Positions 23,912 through 32,733 of a DNA stretch of 64,000 nucleotides are shown piece by piece. The position numbers were made by a program, and so were the translations under genes. The notes under the pieces are model-generated. The model was not told where the DNA came from, ran no database searches, and saw only the letters and a list, made by a program, of their open reading frames with translations. Where the stretch lies: the NCBI RefSeq assembly GCF_000718005.1, contig NZ_JODV01000008.1. One strand, given 5' to 3'. Within the stretch, counting starts at the first letter, position 1; each line of letters opens with the position of its first letter. This DNA is from Actinoalloteichus_B caeruleus. GTDB lineage: Bacteria > Actinomycetota > Actinomycetes > Mycobacteriales > Pseudonocardiaceae.

Positions 23912-25564
23912 TCACGCCCGGCCGGCGTCCGGCCCGGGGTACTCCGGCCACCACATCGCGTCCTGGACGGCCTGGACGACGTCCTCCGGTTCCCGCCCGG
24001 CGACGCCGTCCCGCGCGGCCTGGCGGACGACGGCCGCGGCGACGGTGGCCGAGGACGCGCGGAGGTCGCGGACCGGGGGCAGCAGTGGCGTTCCTGGTCC
24101 CACCTCCTCGACCTGCCCCGCCACCGCCTCCGCCGCCGCGAGCAGCATGCCCGAGGTCACGCGTTCGGCGCGGGCGACGATGACGCCGAGCCCGAGGCCC
24201 GGGTAGAGCAGGGCGTTGTTGGCCTGGGCTATCACGTACCGGGTGCCCCGGAGGTCGACCGGGTCGACGGGAACGCCCGTCGCGGTCAGGGCTCGTCCAC
24301 CGGTCCAGGACAGCAGGTCCGAGGGCTTCGCCTCCGCGCGCTCGGTCGGGTTGGACAGCGGGAGGATGACGGGGCGCTCGGTGTGCTGGGCCATCGCGGC
24401 GACGACCCGTTCGTCGAAGGCCCCCGCCGCCGTGGACGTGCCCACGAGGATCGTGGGGTGCACGTGCCGCACGGTGGAGAACAGGTCGATCGCGCCGTTG
24501 CCCCAGCCGGCCACCTCATCGGGCGGCCGGGCGTAGTCCCGTTGGTAGTCGCGCAGCTCCCGCATGTCGGACACGAGCAGCCCCTGGCGGTCCACCAGCC
24601 ACACCCGGCAGGTCGCCTGCTCCCGGCTCAGCCCGTCCCGGATCATGGCGTCGCGCAGCTGGTCGGCGATGCCGACCCCGGCGGTCCCGGCGCCGAACAC
24701 CACCACCCGCTGGTCGCGGAAGGGGGTGCCGGTGACGCGGAGCGCGCTCATCACCGCCGCCAGGGTGATCGCCCCCGTGCCCTGGAGGTCGTCGTTGAAC
24801 ACGCGGCGGGTGTCCCCGTACGCCTCCAACAGCCGCCGGGCGTTGCCCGGGCCGAAGTCCTCCAGGTGCACCAACGCGTGCGGGTACCTGTCGGCGACCG
24901 CGTCGAGGAAGGCAGCCACGAAGTCGTCGTAACGTTCGCCGGTCACCCTGCTGTGCCTGGCCCCCAGGTAGAGGGGGTCGTTGAGGAGGGCCTGGTTGTT
25001 GGTGCCGACGTCCAGCACCACCGGCAGGCACCGCGCGGGGTGCACGCCGGCCGCCGCCGTGTACACCGAGAGCTTCCCGACGGCCAGCCGCACGCCGTGC
25101 ACGCCCCAGTCGCCGATGCCCAGGATCTCCTCCGAGTCGGTGACCACCAGCAGGTCGACGTCCTCGGGTCCCAACCCCCGCGTGTCGAGGGCTGGACCGA
25201 TGTCCTCGGGGTGGTCGATCGACAGGTAGACGCCACGGGGGGACCGGTACTCGTGGCTGTAGTGGCGGACCGCCTGGCCGACGGTGGGGTCGTAGACGAT
25301 GGGCAGCAGCTCGGTGAGGTGCTCGGTGAGCAGCCGGTGGTAGAGCACCTCGTTCCGGTCGCGCAGCTGTTCGAGGTACAAGTTCGCCGCGAGGTCGTCC
25401 GGCTGGGCTCGGCACTGCTCGTAGGCGCGTCGCGCCTGCTGGTCGAGGGTGAGCACCGCGTCGGGCAGCCAGCCGACGAGACCGAGCCGTTCCCGGTCCG
25501 CCCGGGAGAACGCCGTGCCCTGGTTGGTGAGGGCATCCCGCAGGACCTCCGGTACCTCGGTCAT
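23912..25564 (-). CDS. maeA: NAD-dependent malic enzyme
   Basis: 550-residue malate dehydrogenase (oxaloacetate-decarboxylating), giving pyruvate, CO2 and NADH. Large-subunit malic enzyme features: PTVGQAVRHYSHEYRSPRG (about 93-111, catalytic Tyr), VTDSEEILGIGDWG, LPVVLDVGTNN, the metal/substrate motif HLEDFGPGNA and FNDDLQGTGA, and the Rossmann motif VVFGAGTAGVG, then LPLSNPTERAEA. ATG 25564 follows GGGAGGGGA. Single gene, convergent with tag. Cofactor assignment to NAD is by family resemblance to SfcA-type enzymes. Confidence 0.92.
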   Translation of the reverse strand: MTEVPEVLRDALTNQGTAFSRADRERLGLVGWLPDAVLTLDQQARRAYEQCRAQPDDLAANLYLEQLRDRNEVLYHRLLTEHLTELLPIVYDPTVGQAVRHYSHEYRSPRGVYLSIDHPEDIGPALDTRGLGPEDVDLLVVTDSEEILGIGDWGVHGVRLAVGKLSVYTAAAGVHPARCLPVVLDVGTNNQALLNDPLYLGARHSRVTGERYDDFVAAFLDAVADRYPHALVHLEDFGPGNARRLLEAYGDTRRVFNDDLQGTGAITLAAVMSALRVTGTPFRDQRVVVFGAGTAGVGIADQLRDAMIRDGLSREQATCRVWLVDRQGLLVSDMRELRDYQRDYARPPDEVAGWGNGAIDLFSTVRHVHPTILVGTSTAAGAFDERVVAAMAQHTERPVILPLSNPTERAEAKPSDLLSWTGGRALTATGVPVDPVDLRGTRYVIAQANNALLYPGLGLGVIVARAERVTSGMLLAAAEAVAGQVEEVGPGTPLLPPVRDLRASSATVAAAVVRQAARDGVAGREPEDVVQAVQDAMWWPEYPGPDAGRA

Positions 25565-25777
25565 CCGCTTCCCCTCCCGGCCGGCCGTGTCCGCATCATC
25601 GCCTTCCCGGGGCCGTGGCGCATGCGCGGCGGGCGGCGCTCGCTCCCCCGGTGGCCGGGTGTCCCGACCGGGGTGCGGCCCTCGGGGCGGTTCTGGCCGG
25701 GCCGAGCCGGGTAGGTGGGAGCGGATCCCGTTCCCGGGCGCGGGTCGCCGGCCCCGACGGGGTCGCGTCGAGGCTGG

Positions 25778-26464
25778 TCAGCCGGGGTCGGGGTCGGGCT
25801 GGTCCAGCTCCGCCTCCCGCACCAGCAGTGCCAGCTGGACGCGGTTGGTCAGACCGAGGCGGGCGAGCGCGGCTGACACGTGGGTCTTGACGGTGGGAAC
25901 GCTGAGGTGGAGGGCGCGGGCGATGTCGGCGTTCGACAGACCCCGCCCGACCTCCAGCGCCACCTGGCGTTCCCGCTCGGCCAACGGGGCGAGTCTCCCG
26001 CGCGCCTCCTCCGCACGGCGGGACCGCGCACCGTTCTCGGGGCCGACGGAGCGCCGGATGAGCCCCCGCAGCACCGACGGGGAGAGCACCGGGTCGCCGG
26101 AGGCGGCGCGACGGATCGCGTCGACGAGGTGGTCCGGCGGGGTGTCCTTGAGCAGGAAACCGACCGCGCCGGCTGACAGTGCCCGGTGCACGTGCCGGTC
26201 GGCGTCGAAGGTGGTCAACACGATGATCTCCGGCGGCGAGGGGCGTGCCCGGATCGCCTCGGTGGCGCTCAGCCCGTCCATCGCCGGCATCCGGATGTCC
26301 ATCAGCACGACGTCGACCGGGGTGGTCGTCACCGCCCGCAGCGCCTCCTGGCCGTTGGCGGCCTGGCCGACGACGGCGACGCCCTCCGCGCCCTTCAACA
26401 TCATCGTCAGCGCGGCCAGGACGAGGGGGTCATCGTCGACGAGCAGGACCCGGACACCGGTCAT
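25778..26464 (-). CDS. NarL/LuxR-family response regulator
   Basis: 228 residues. The receiver domain has acidic residues at 10-12 and phosphoacceptor Asp56 in VVLMDIRMP, with Lys in LLKDTP. The C-terminal LuxR HTH (about 165-225) reads LAERERQVALEVGRGLSNADIA and VPTVKTHVSAALARLGL. ATG 26464 overlaps the kinase stop (ATGA), so the pair is co-translated. An upstream in-frame start would add 11 residues but overlaps the kinase. Targets unknown. Confidence 0.93.
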   Translation of the reverse strand: MTGVRVLLVDDDPLVLAALTMMLKGAEGVAVVGQAANGQEALRAVTTTPVDVVLMDIRMPAMDGLSATEAIRARPSPPEIIVLTTFDADRHVHRALSAGAVGFLLKDTPPDHLVDAIRRAASGDPVLSPSVLRGLIRRSVGPENGARSRRAEEARGRLAPLAERERQVALEVGRGLSNADIARALHLSVPTVKTHVSAALARLGLTNRVQLALLVREAELDQPDPDPG

Positions 26465-27600
26465 GTCGGCCACGGTAGCCAGGCCCGCAGTCGCCACCCG
26501 CCCTCGGGCCGGGGGCCGTGCTCAAGGTCGCCGCCCGCGAGGCGGACCCGTTCGCGGAGTCCCAGCAGGCCCTGGCCCGACCCGGGCACCGCCGAGTGGG
26601 CCACTCCCCCGGAATCGACGACGTCGAGGGTGAGCCCGTCCTCCGCGCGGCCGCTGGCCCGCACCACGACGCTGGCTCCCGGGGCGTGTTTGCGGGCGTT
26701 GGTCACCGCCTCCCGCACGATGCGGTACGCGGTCCTGCCCAGTGAGCCGGGCACCGCGCCGACCACCTCGCCGTGGTACCGGATGTCGACCCCGCCGGCG
26801 CTCGATTCCGCCACCAGCGCGGGCAGGTCGGTGAAGGAGGGTTGGGGGCGGTCCGGTTCCGGGGCGCGCAGCACGCCGATCACCTCCCGCAGGTCCTGGA
26901 GGGCCTGGTGGGCGCTGCTCCTGATGACCCCCACCGCCTGCCGCGTCTCCTCCGGGGTCGCGTCCGCCCGGTACTCCAGGGCGCCGGCGTGGAGGCTCAG
27001 CAGCGACAACCGGTGCCCCAGCACGTCGTGGATCTCCCTGGCGATCTCGTCCCGGCTCGACCGGCGGGCCCGCTCCGCGAGCAGCTCGGCCTCGGCCTCG
27101 GCCTGCTCGGCGCGGGTGCGCAACGACTGGAACAGCGACCGGCGCTGTCGCACCGTGATACCCCAGGCGGTGGCGGCGGAGTGCACCGCGACCCCCAGCA
27201 GGAGGACGAGCGGGCGTCCCTCGGGCGGTTCGGGGCGCCACCCCACCGACACGGCTGCCGAGAGGAGGCTGAGCAGGAGGACGGCGACGGCCACCCGGGG
27301 TGGGCGACGGACGGCCAGCGAGAAGAGCGCCGCGACCATCGCACCGGCCGCGGTCTCCGCGACGGTGGCGGTGACGACCAAGCCCACCGCGATGGGCGTT
27401 GGCCAGGATCGACGCCACCACAGGACCGCGCACCCCGCCACCCCCAGGAGCTGGTCGGTCGCGGACAGCCAGCCCGGCATCGTGGGGTCCTGCCGGTAGA
27501 GGGCCGCCGTCCAGAGCCCGTAGGTGGCCGCGGCCAGGAAGAGCCCGAGATCGACCAGCCAGTCCCGACGCCCTCGGCGCCAGCGTCTCACCGCGGTCAT
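26461..27600 (-). CDS. Sensor histidine kinase (HPK7, NarL-type partner)
   Basis: 379 residues with four or five N-terminal membrane segments (about 15-147) and no large extracellular domain, suggesting membrane or small-molecule sensing. A coiled coil near 155-180 precedes the HisKA_3 dimerisation domain with phosphoacceptor His191 in REIHDVLGHRLS. The HATPase domain has EAVTNARKHAPG (N box) and GQGLLGLRERV (G box). Start ATG 27600 has TAGGCT 8 bases upstream and no ribosome site, so is probably leaderless. It overlaps the response regulator gene by 4 bases. Confidence 0.93.
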   Translation of the reverse strand: MTAVRRWRRGRRDWLVDLGLFLAAATYGLWTAALYRQDPTMPGWLSATDQLLGVAGCAVLWWRRSWPTPIAVGLVVTATVAETAAGAMVAALFSLAVRRPPRVAVAVLLLSLLSAAVSVGWRPEPPEGRPLVLLLGVAVHSAATAWGITVRQRRSLFQSLRTRAEQAEAEAELLAERARRSSRDEIAREIHDVLGHRLSLLSLHAGALEYRADATPEETRQAVGVIRSSAHQALQDLREVIGVLRAPEPDRPQPSFTDLPALVAESSAGGVDIRYHGEVVGAVPGSLGRTAYRIVREAVTNARKHAPGASVVVRASGRAEDGLTLDVVDSGGVAHSAVPGSGQGLLGLRERVRLAGGDLEHGPRPEGGWRLRAWLPWPT

Positions 27601-27779
27601 GGGGTGTGAGCCTAGGAGCCCCGGCGACGGCCGAGGCGCCTCGGCCGGGTTCGCGATACCGAAGTCGGTGCTGGGCGGGACCTTCGACGGAGGTGGGGGC
27701 TCCCTGTCGACACCTCCGTCCGGAGGGTCGCTCCCTCGGACCGAGGCGCCCGGGGCCGCGCCGTGGCTAGCGTGCCGGC

Positions 27780-28010
27780 ATGGCGAAGTTGATGGGAGCG
27801 GCTGGGTTCCTCCTGACGCTCATGGGGATCAGCGGCACGATCGACCACCTCGCGGCGCAGCCGATCCTGGGTTTCCTGCTGAACGCGCTCAACCGCGAGG
27901 TGTTCGAACGGTTCGAGGCCTTCTCGGGCGTGGAGGTGTACGCGAACCTGACCGTCTCCGTGCTCGGGGTCGTCCTGATGGTCCTCTCGGACCGGCTGGG
28001 CAGGGGCTGA
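27780..28010 (+). CDS. Small hydrophobic membrane protein, function unknown
   Basis: 76 residues with two hydrophobic segments (about 5-20 and 54-70) separated by a charged stretch NREVFERFEAFSG. ATG 27780 is exactly 6 bases after the -10-like TAGCGT (27768-27773), with no ribosome site, a typical leaderless start. Divergent from the two-component operon. I recognise no family. Confidence 0.6.
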   Translation: MAKLMGAAGFLLTLMGISGTIDHLAAQPILGFLLNALNREVFERFEAFSGVEVYANLTVSVLGVVLMVLSDRLGRG

Positions 28011-28119
28011 CGGGCGACCGTCCCGTCGCGGGGTGGGGCCGGCCGCCCCATCCCGCCTGGTCACCATCGCGCCCCCCGGTCATCGGCGAGCTCATCGCCG
28101 GCGGTGTATCAAGATCGGT

Positions 28120-29169
28120 ATGCGGTTGCTACGGGCACAGGAGGCGTTCTTCACGGCCAGGCGGCCCCGGAAGGACTCACCGCACACCACGGCCGCCTAC
28201 CGGCGGGACCTGGCTGGCATCACCCGCCTGCTCGCCGAGGAGCACGCGGTCGCCGTGGCGGACCTCGGGATCGAGGGGGCCAACGCGGAGGCGCTGCGCG
28301 CCGCCTTCGGCCGCTTCGCCGACACCCACGCCAAGAGTTCGGTGCTGCGGGCGTGGTCCACCTGGAACCAGTTCCTCACCTTCTGCGTGGCGGAGGGCAT
28401 CCTCCCGGGCAATCCGATGGCGGCCATCGACCGGCCGCGGACCCCGCCGCTGTCCCCCAAGCCGCTGCGCGGTGAGGGGACCCCGGAGCAGTTGTTGCGC
28501 GCGGTGGCGGCCGGCGCGCGCAGGGCGCGCCGGCCGTGGCCGGAGCGGGATGTCCTGGTGCTGTCCCTCGGCCTGGTCACCGGGCTGCGCGCCGGGGAGA
28601 TGCGGGAGCTCACCCTGGACTCGGTGGTGGGGCGTCCCGGGGAACGACGGCTGCACGTCCGGGGCAAGGGGAGCCGCGAACGGTCGATCCCCATCGAAGG
28701 GCCGCTGGAGCGGGTGATCGAACGCTACCTGGCGTCCTGCCGGACGCGGTTCCCGCACCGCCGGCAGCGCCGTTCGGCGGCGCTGCTGGTGGACCAGCGC
28801 GGGGAGCCGATCGGTCGGGGCGCCCTCGAGTACCTGGTGAAGTCCTGCTTCCGGTGGGCGGGCCTGCACGACAGGGTGCCCTCCGGCGCGAGCCTGCACG
28901 CGCTTCGACACACCTTCGCCACGAGGCTCGCCGAGGACGGCGCCAATGCCTCCGAGATCATGGCGTTGCTGGGGCACGCCAGCCTGGCGACCAGCCAGAA
29001 CTACATCGAGGCCACGGGAAGGGAGCAGCGCGCGGCCGCGGCGAGCAACCGCACCTACCGGGCGCTGGCCGCGGTGGCCGAGGCCACCGAGCGGTCGGAG
29101 GCGGACAGCTCCGGCTGCTCCCCGTCGGGACGGGCGTCCGAGCTGGCGGGGCGACCCGACGCGGAGTGA
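28120..29169 (+). CDS. Tyrosine recombinase/integrase (XerC/D-like)
   Basis: 349 residues: N-terminal SAM-like core-binding domain (about 1-110) and C-terminal catalytic domain with the expected residues, Arg in TGLRAGEMRELTL, Lys in RGKGSRERSIPI, HALRHTFATRLAEDG (HxxR), GHASLATSQNYIEA (His and nucleophile Tyr). All catalytic positions are present. The Arg-rich C-terminal tail after the Tyr is longer than in XerC/D. No phage, plasmid or conjugation genes, tRNA or repeat that could be an att site are nearby. It could be a chromosomal Xer paralogue or an integrase left by a lost element. The start ATG 28120 lacks a ribosome site. Confidence 0.85.
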   Translation: MRLLRAQEAFFTARRPRKDSPHTTAAYRRDLAGITRLLAEEHAVAVADLGIEGANAEALRAAFGRFADTHAKSSVLRAWSTWNQFLTFCVAEGILPGNPMAAIDRPRTPPLSPKPLRGEGTPEQLLRAVAAGARRARRPWPERDVLVLSLGLVTGLRAGEMRELTLDSVVGRPGERRLHVRGKGSRERSIPIEGPLERVIERYLASCRTRFPHRRQRRSAALLVDQRGEPIGRGALEYLVKSCFRWAGLHDRVPSGASLHALRHTFATRLAEDGANASEIMALLGHASLATSQNYIEATGREQRAAAASNRTYRALAAVAEATERSEADSSGCSPSGRASELAGRPDAE

Positions 29170-29447
29170 GTTCGGCGGGCACGGGCCGGCCCGGACCACT
29201 CCCTGGCACGCCGCGTCGGCGTCCGCCCGTCCGATCGGGGGACGCGGGTGCTTGGCGGTGCCGGCGGCCCTGGTGCGCGGGGTGAGGTGACCGCGCACCC
29301 GCTCCGGAACCGAGCACCCGGCCCGGTCGGCACGCGAACCCGGAGCTCCCCCGTCCTCGGGTTCGCGGCGACCGCCGGGAACGGAGGACGGGTGGGCGCG
29401 GCCCGCCGCCGTCGCGGGCCGTGGTGCGGCCCGCGTTCCCCGGGCCG

Positions 29448-30107
29448 TCACGTGGCCAGCGCGCCGCCCCAGCCGCCCGGTTGTTCCACCAGGGCGTAGC
29501 GGGCGCCGTCGGGGTCGGCGACGGTCACCGCGCGCCCCAGCGGGTTGGTGGGGTCCTCCCCCAGCACGGTCCCGCCCAGGTCCCGGACGCGGTCGAGCGT
29601 CCTGCTGAGGTCGTCGGTGGCCAGGCAGCAGGTCCACTCCCCCGCCTCCGGGGAGGTTTCCGGTACCGGACGGCGACCGGACACCGCCCTGCCCTCGAGC
29701 GTGTAGGCCCCCTCGGCCATTTCCCAGCCGACCGCCGACGTCCAGCGCTCGTCGGCGCTCGCCGCGGCGAGTTCGGCCCAGCAGGGCTCACCGGAGCGGG
29801 GAGCCGGCGCCCACGGCCCGTGCGCCACCCGGCCTGGTTCGACGACGGCGGAGGGGTGCCGGGAGGCCGAGGGCTCCTCGGCCTGCGGACCGGTCCCGAA
29901 GATCACCCGCCAGCCCAGGGATTCGCCGTGTTCGGGGAAGCGGATGGTGGCGGCCAGCCGGTCGCCCACCCAGCAGCTCTGGACTCCGCCGTCCCGGGAG
30001 AGCAACACCCAGTCGTGGAGCGCGGCGTGGAACTCGACGGACGCCTCCGGGGAGGCGGTGAGCAGTTCGAACCGGCGGATGCCCCGGACGGGCACTGCGG
30101 TGTTCAC
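29448..30107 (-). CDS. VOC-superfamily (glyoxalase-like) protein
   Basis: 219 residues with two vicinal-oxygen-chelate half domains: RRFELLTASPEASVEFHAAL at the N-terminus and WTCCLATDDLSRTLDRVRDL then GGTVLGEDPTNPLGRAVTVA, DPDGARYALVEQPG at the C-terminus. Such two-domain proteins bind a metal and small molecule (dioxygenases, resistance proteins and many unknowns). GTG 30107 is chosen because homology begins at once and GGGAG lies 10 bases upstream; the longer open frame adds 73 Arg-rich residues. Function not predictable. Confidence 0.75.
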   Translation of the reverse strand: MNTAVPVRGIRRFELLTASPEASVEFHAALHDWVLLSRDGGVQSCWVGDRLAATIRFPEHGESLGWRVIFGTGPQAEEPSASRHPSAVVEPGRVAHGPWAPAPRSGEPCWAELAAASADERWTSAVGWEMAEGAYTLEGRAVSGRRPVPETSPEAGEWTCCLATDDLSRTLDRVRDLGGTVLGEDPTNPLGRAVTVADPDGARYALVEQPGGWGGALAT

Positions 30108-30193
30108 TTCGGTGGTTCTCCCGTGGGGCAGAGCACGCGGATGGCAGGTTCCGCGGGTCGTCGGTGCGGTCAGTCGATCCTGATGCGCCACCC

Positions 30194-32179
30194 CTAACGC
30201 GGCAATACTCCGTTCGGCCGTAACACGATCGCGGACAGTGGTTTCGGCTTCCCGAGGTGGAAGCCCTGAGCCACCTCGACACCCAGCCTGGTGAGTGCGT
30301 TGACCTGGGAGGGGCGTTCGACCCACTCCGCGACGGTGGTCAGCCCGAGGCCGTTGGCGATCTCCATGATCCCTGTCACTAGAACGGAGTCGGTGGTACT
30401 CCGATCGATACCACGGACGAACTCACCGTCGATCTTCAGTCCCGTGATCGGCAGGTGCTTGAGGTGGACGAAGGAGCCGAATCCGGACCCGAAGTCGTCC
30501 AGCGTGATGCGGCAGCCGGCCTCCCGCAGCCGGGTGGCGAGGTGTCGTGCGGCGTCGAGGTTGGTGAGCGCCGCGGTCTCGGTGATCTCCAGGCCGAGTC
30601 GGCCGGGCGGGACGTCACTGCTCCGGATCCGGTCGAGGACGAAGTCGCCGAACTCCTCGTCGTCGAGGGTGCGCCCCGAGACGTTGACGTCCAGCCGCAG
30701 CCCGGGGTCCGGGTGCGCCGCGAGCGTGTCGACGGCCTGTCCGAGCACCCAGCGGTCGATGTTCAGGATGAGATCGGTCCGTTCCGCGTCGGGCAGGAAG
30801 TCGCCGGGGCCCAGCCGGGGCAGGAGATCGTCCTCCAGGCGGAGCAGCAGCTCGTAGCCGAGAATTCGGCCGGTGCGGAGGTCGACCATCGGCATCCCGT
30901 GCAGCGCCAGGTGACCGTCGGTCAGGGCGGTGCGCAGCCGTTCCAGCACGGCCACCCGCTTCGCGGTGTCGGCGTAGTGCCCCGGGTCGTAGACCGTGAC
31001 GCGGTTCCGGCCGGCGCCCTTGGAGGCGTAGAGGGCCAGGTCGGCGTTGGCCAGCACGGCCTCCCAGGTGGGTCCGGAGTCGAACGGGGCGACGCCCGTG
31101 CTCACCGTGACCCTGATGGTGACCCCGGCGACGGCGACCGGGATCGTGGCCACGGCCGCGGCCAGCTGCTGGGCCGTCCGTTTGGCCAGCGCCTGGTCCA
31201 CCCCGGGCATCACGACGGCGAACTCGTCACCACCGAGCCGCCCGAGGTAGTGGTTCTCCGGCAGGCGGTTGCGCAGGGCGGTCGCCAGGGCGCACATCAC
31301 CCGGTCACCGACCATGTGGCCCCGGAGGTCGTTGACGTCCTTGAAGTTGTCGAGGTCGATGACGACCAGCGCTCCCCGGGCACCGGAGGCGATCTCCCGC
31401 TCCAGCCTCGCCGTCAGGGCCCGGCGGTTCGGCAGCCCGGTGAGCGGGTCCTCCTCGGCCATCCTGCGCAGTTCGTGGTGCACCTCGTGCGCCTGGGTGA
31501 TGTCGTGGGCGCTGCCGACGAGCCGCACCGGCTTCCCGTCATCGTCGGTGATCACCTCCCCGAAGCACTCGAAGACCCGGACATCCGTCGCGTCCGCGCC
31601 CCGAGCGCGGTGGATGTAGGTGAAGGGCTCCCCGGTGCCCAGCGAGCGGGTGAGCACCCTGGTCACCAGCGCGACGTCGTCGGGGTGGATCATGCGCATG
31701 AAGGCGTCGTAGTCGATCTCGGCGTCGGCCGGGTAGCCGGACATCTCCCGCATGCCCTCCGACCACACCACCCGGTCCTCGGCGATGACCCACTCCCAGT
31801 TGCCCATCCGGCTGCGTTCCGGGGACCGGCGGGTGGTCTCGGAGCCGACCTCGAGCTCCTCCTGTCGCGAGCCGGTCAGGTCGACGACGCGGCACAGGTG
31901 CGCGTCGCTGGGCGGCAGCGGGTGCCAGTTGATCTCCAACCAGCGGACTCCCCTGTTGGTGGTGGTGAGCCGCTGGACGGTGGACGTGCCCTCCGCCCCC
32001 TCCCAGGCCGCGGGCAGGAGGGCGGGCAGGGACCGGCCCCGCGCGTGGGCCTCGTCGATGCCCAGCAGCTCGGCCATCGCCGGGTTGACCCAGCGCAGCC
32101 GGCCACGTGAGTCGGTGATGGCAAATCCGACGTCCGTATGGTGCAACACAGTGTGTTGAACGGAGTCGTCTCCTGTCAC
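30194..32179 (-). CDS. PAS-PAS-GGDEF-EAL cyclic-di-GMP signalling protein
   Basis: 661 residues, cytosolic. Two PAS domains (about 5-105 and 120-240) precede a GGDEF domain (about 255-415) with an intact GGDEF motif (near 318-322) and DPLTGLPNRR entry. The EAL domain (about 420-655) has ELLLR in place of EALLR but keeps the metal residues: Glu of that motif, Asn in DVNVSGR, EITETA, DDFGSGF, KIDGEF and EWVE. Both diguanylate cyclase and phosphodiesterase activity are thus possible. GTG 32179 follows an ideal AAGGAGG site by 7 bases. Single gene. In actinobacteria c-di-GMP acts through BldD on development and secondary metabolism. Confidence 0.92.
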   Translation of the reverse strand: MTGDDSVQHTVLHHTDVGFAITDSRGRLRWVNPAMAELLGIDEAHARGRSLPALLPAAWEGAEGTSTVQRLTTTNRGVRWLEINWHPLPPSDAHLCRVVDLTGSRQEELEVGSETTRRSPERSRMGNWEWVIAEDRVVWSEGMREMSGYPADAEIDYDAFMRMIHPDDVALVTRVLTRSLGTGEPFTYIHRARGADATDVRVFECFGEVITDDDGKPVRLVGSAHDITQAHEVHHELRRMAEEDPLTGLPNRRALTARLEREIASGARGALVVIDLDNFKDVNDLRGHMVGDRVMCALATALRNRLPENHYLGRLGGDEFAVVMPGVDQALAKRTAQQLAAAVATIPVAVAGVTIRVTVSTGVAPFDSGPTWEAVLANADLALYASKGAGRNRVTVYDPGHYADTAKRVAVLERLRTALTDGHLALHGMPMVDLRTGRILGYELLLRLEDDLLPRLGPGDFLPDAERTDLILNIDRWVLGQAVDTLAAHPDPGLRLDVNVSGRTLDDEEFGDFVLDRIRSSDVPPGRLGLEITETAALTNLDAARHLATRLREAGCRITLDDFGSGFGSFVHLKHLPITGLKIDGEFVRGIDRSTTDSVLVTGIMEIANGLGLTTVAEWVERPSQVNALTRLGVEVAQGFHLGKPKPLSAIVLRPNGVLPR

Positions 32180-32263
32180 CCTTCCCTCCTTGTAAACCGC
32201 CCTACTGGAGCAATGGTCGCGGCGGAGGGGCGCGCTCGGCAAGCGGTCGCTGGCATGTGTCGC

Positions 32264-32626
32264 TCAGCGGAGCCGCTCGAGCCGCCGGGCGGTGACGACC
32301 AGTTCGGTGGCCAGCGTTCGGAGTTCGCCGAGGTCCGCGCCGTCCTCCACGCCGGTGGCGACGTCCTCAGCGGCGCATCTGAGCTGGAATATCCTGTCCT
32401 GGAGGTCGGCCACCTCCTCAGCCGAAAGCACCACGGAGTCCTCGGGGAGCCTGCCTCGCTGGACCGCCGACCGCCGTTCGTAGGCGCGTTGCCGGCAGGC
32501 CTGGCCGCAGTAGCGCCGGGGTCGGCCGGTTCGGCCGGCTGGTTCCAGGGACCGTCCGCACCAGCCGCAGTGCCTGGGTTCGCCGCGCCGGGCGACGACG
32601 CGGGTGGTCTCGGGCGGTCCTTCCAC
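32264..32626 (-). CDS. Small four-cysteine zinc-ribbon-like protein
   Basis: 120 residues with a probable zinc site C-x2-C-x17-C-x3-C in HCGWCGRS and RRYCGQACRQRAYERR, followed by a basic patch and a helical, Leu-rich C-terminal half (LSAEEVADLQDRIFQLR, LGELRTLATELVV) that may form a coiled coil. GTG 32626 is chosen: -10-like TACGGT ends 7 bases upstream and no ribosome site is present. A start at 32707 would add 27 residues. Divergent from the thymidine kinase gene. Resembles small actinobacterial DNA-binding/zinc-finger proteins of unknown function. Confidence 0.65.
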   Translation of the reverse strand: MEGPPETTRVVARRGEPRHCGWCGRSLEPAGRTGRPRRYCGQACRQRAYERRSAVQRGRLPEDSVVLSAEEVADLQDRIFQLRCAAEDVATGVEDGADLGELRTLATELVVTARRLERLR

Positions 32627-32733
32627 GGTGCCGACCGTAGTCGAGCACGCTCGGAACAGGGTGTCGGCACACCGGAGCCGCACGACCGCGCGGCCTGACC
32701 CGTCCACACGGGCGGCCGATAGGGTCGACGCCC

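Noticed and set aside
23890..23938. Direct repeat GCCGGCGTCCGGCCC, about 27 bases apart
   Set aside because: Two copies only, inside and just after the malic enzyme 3' end; likely chance in GC-rich sequence.
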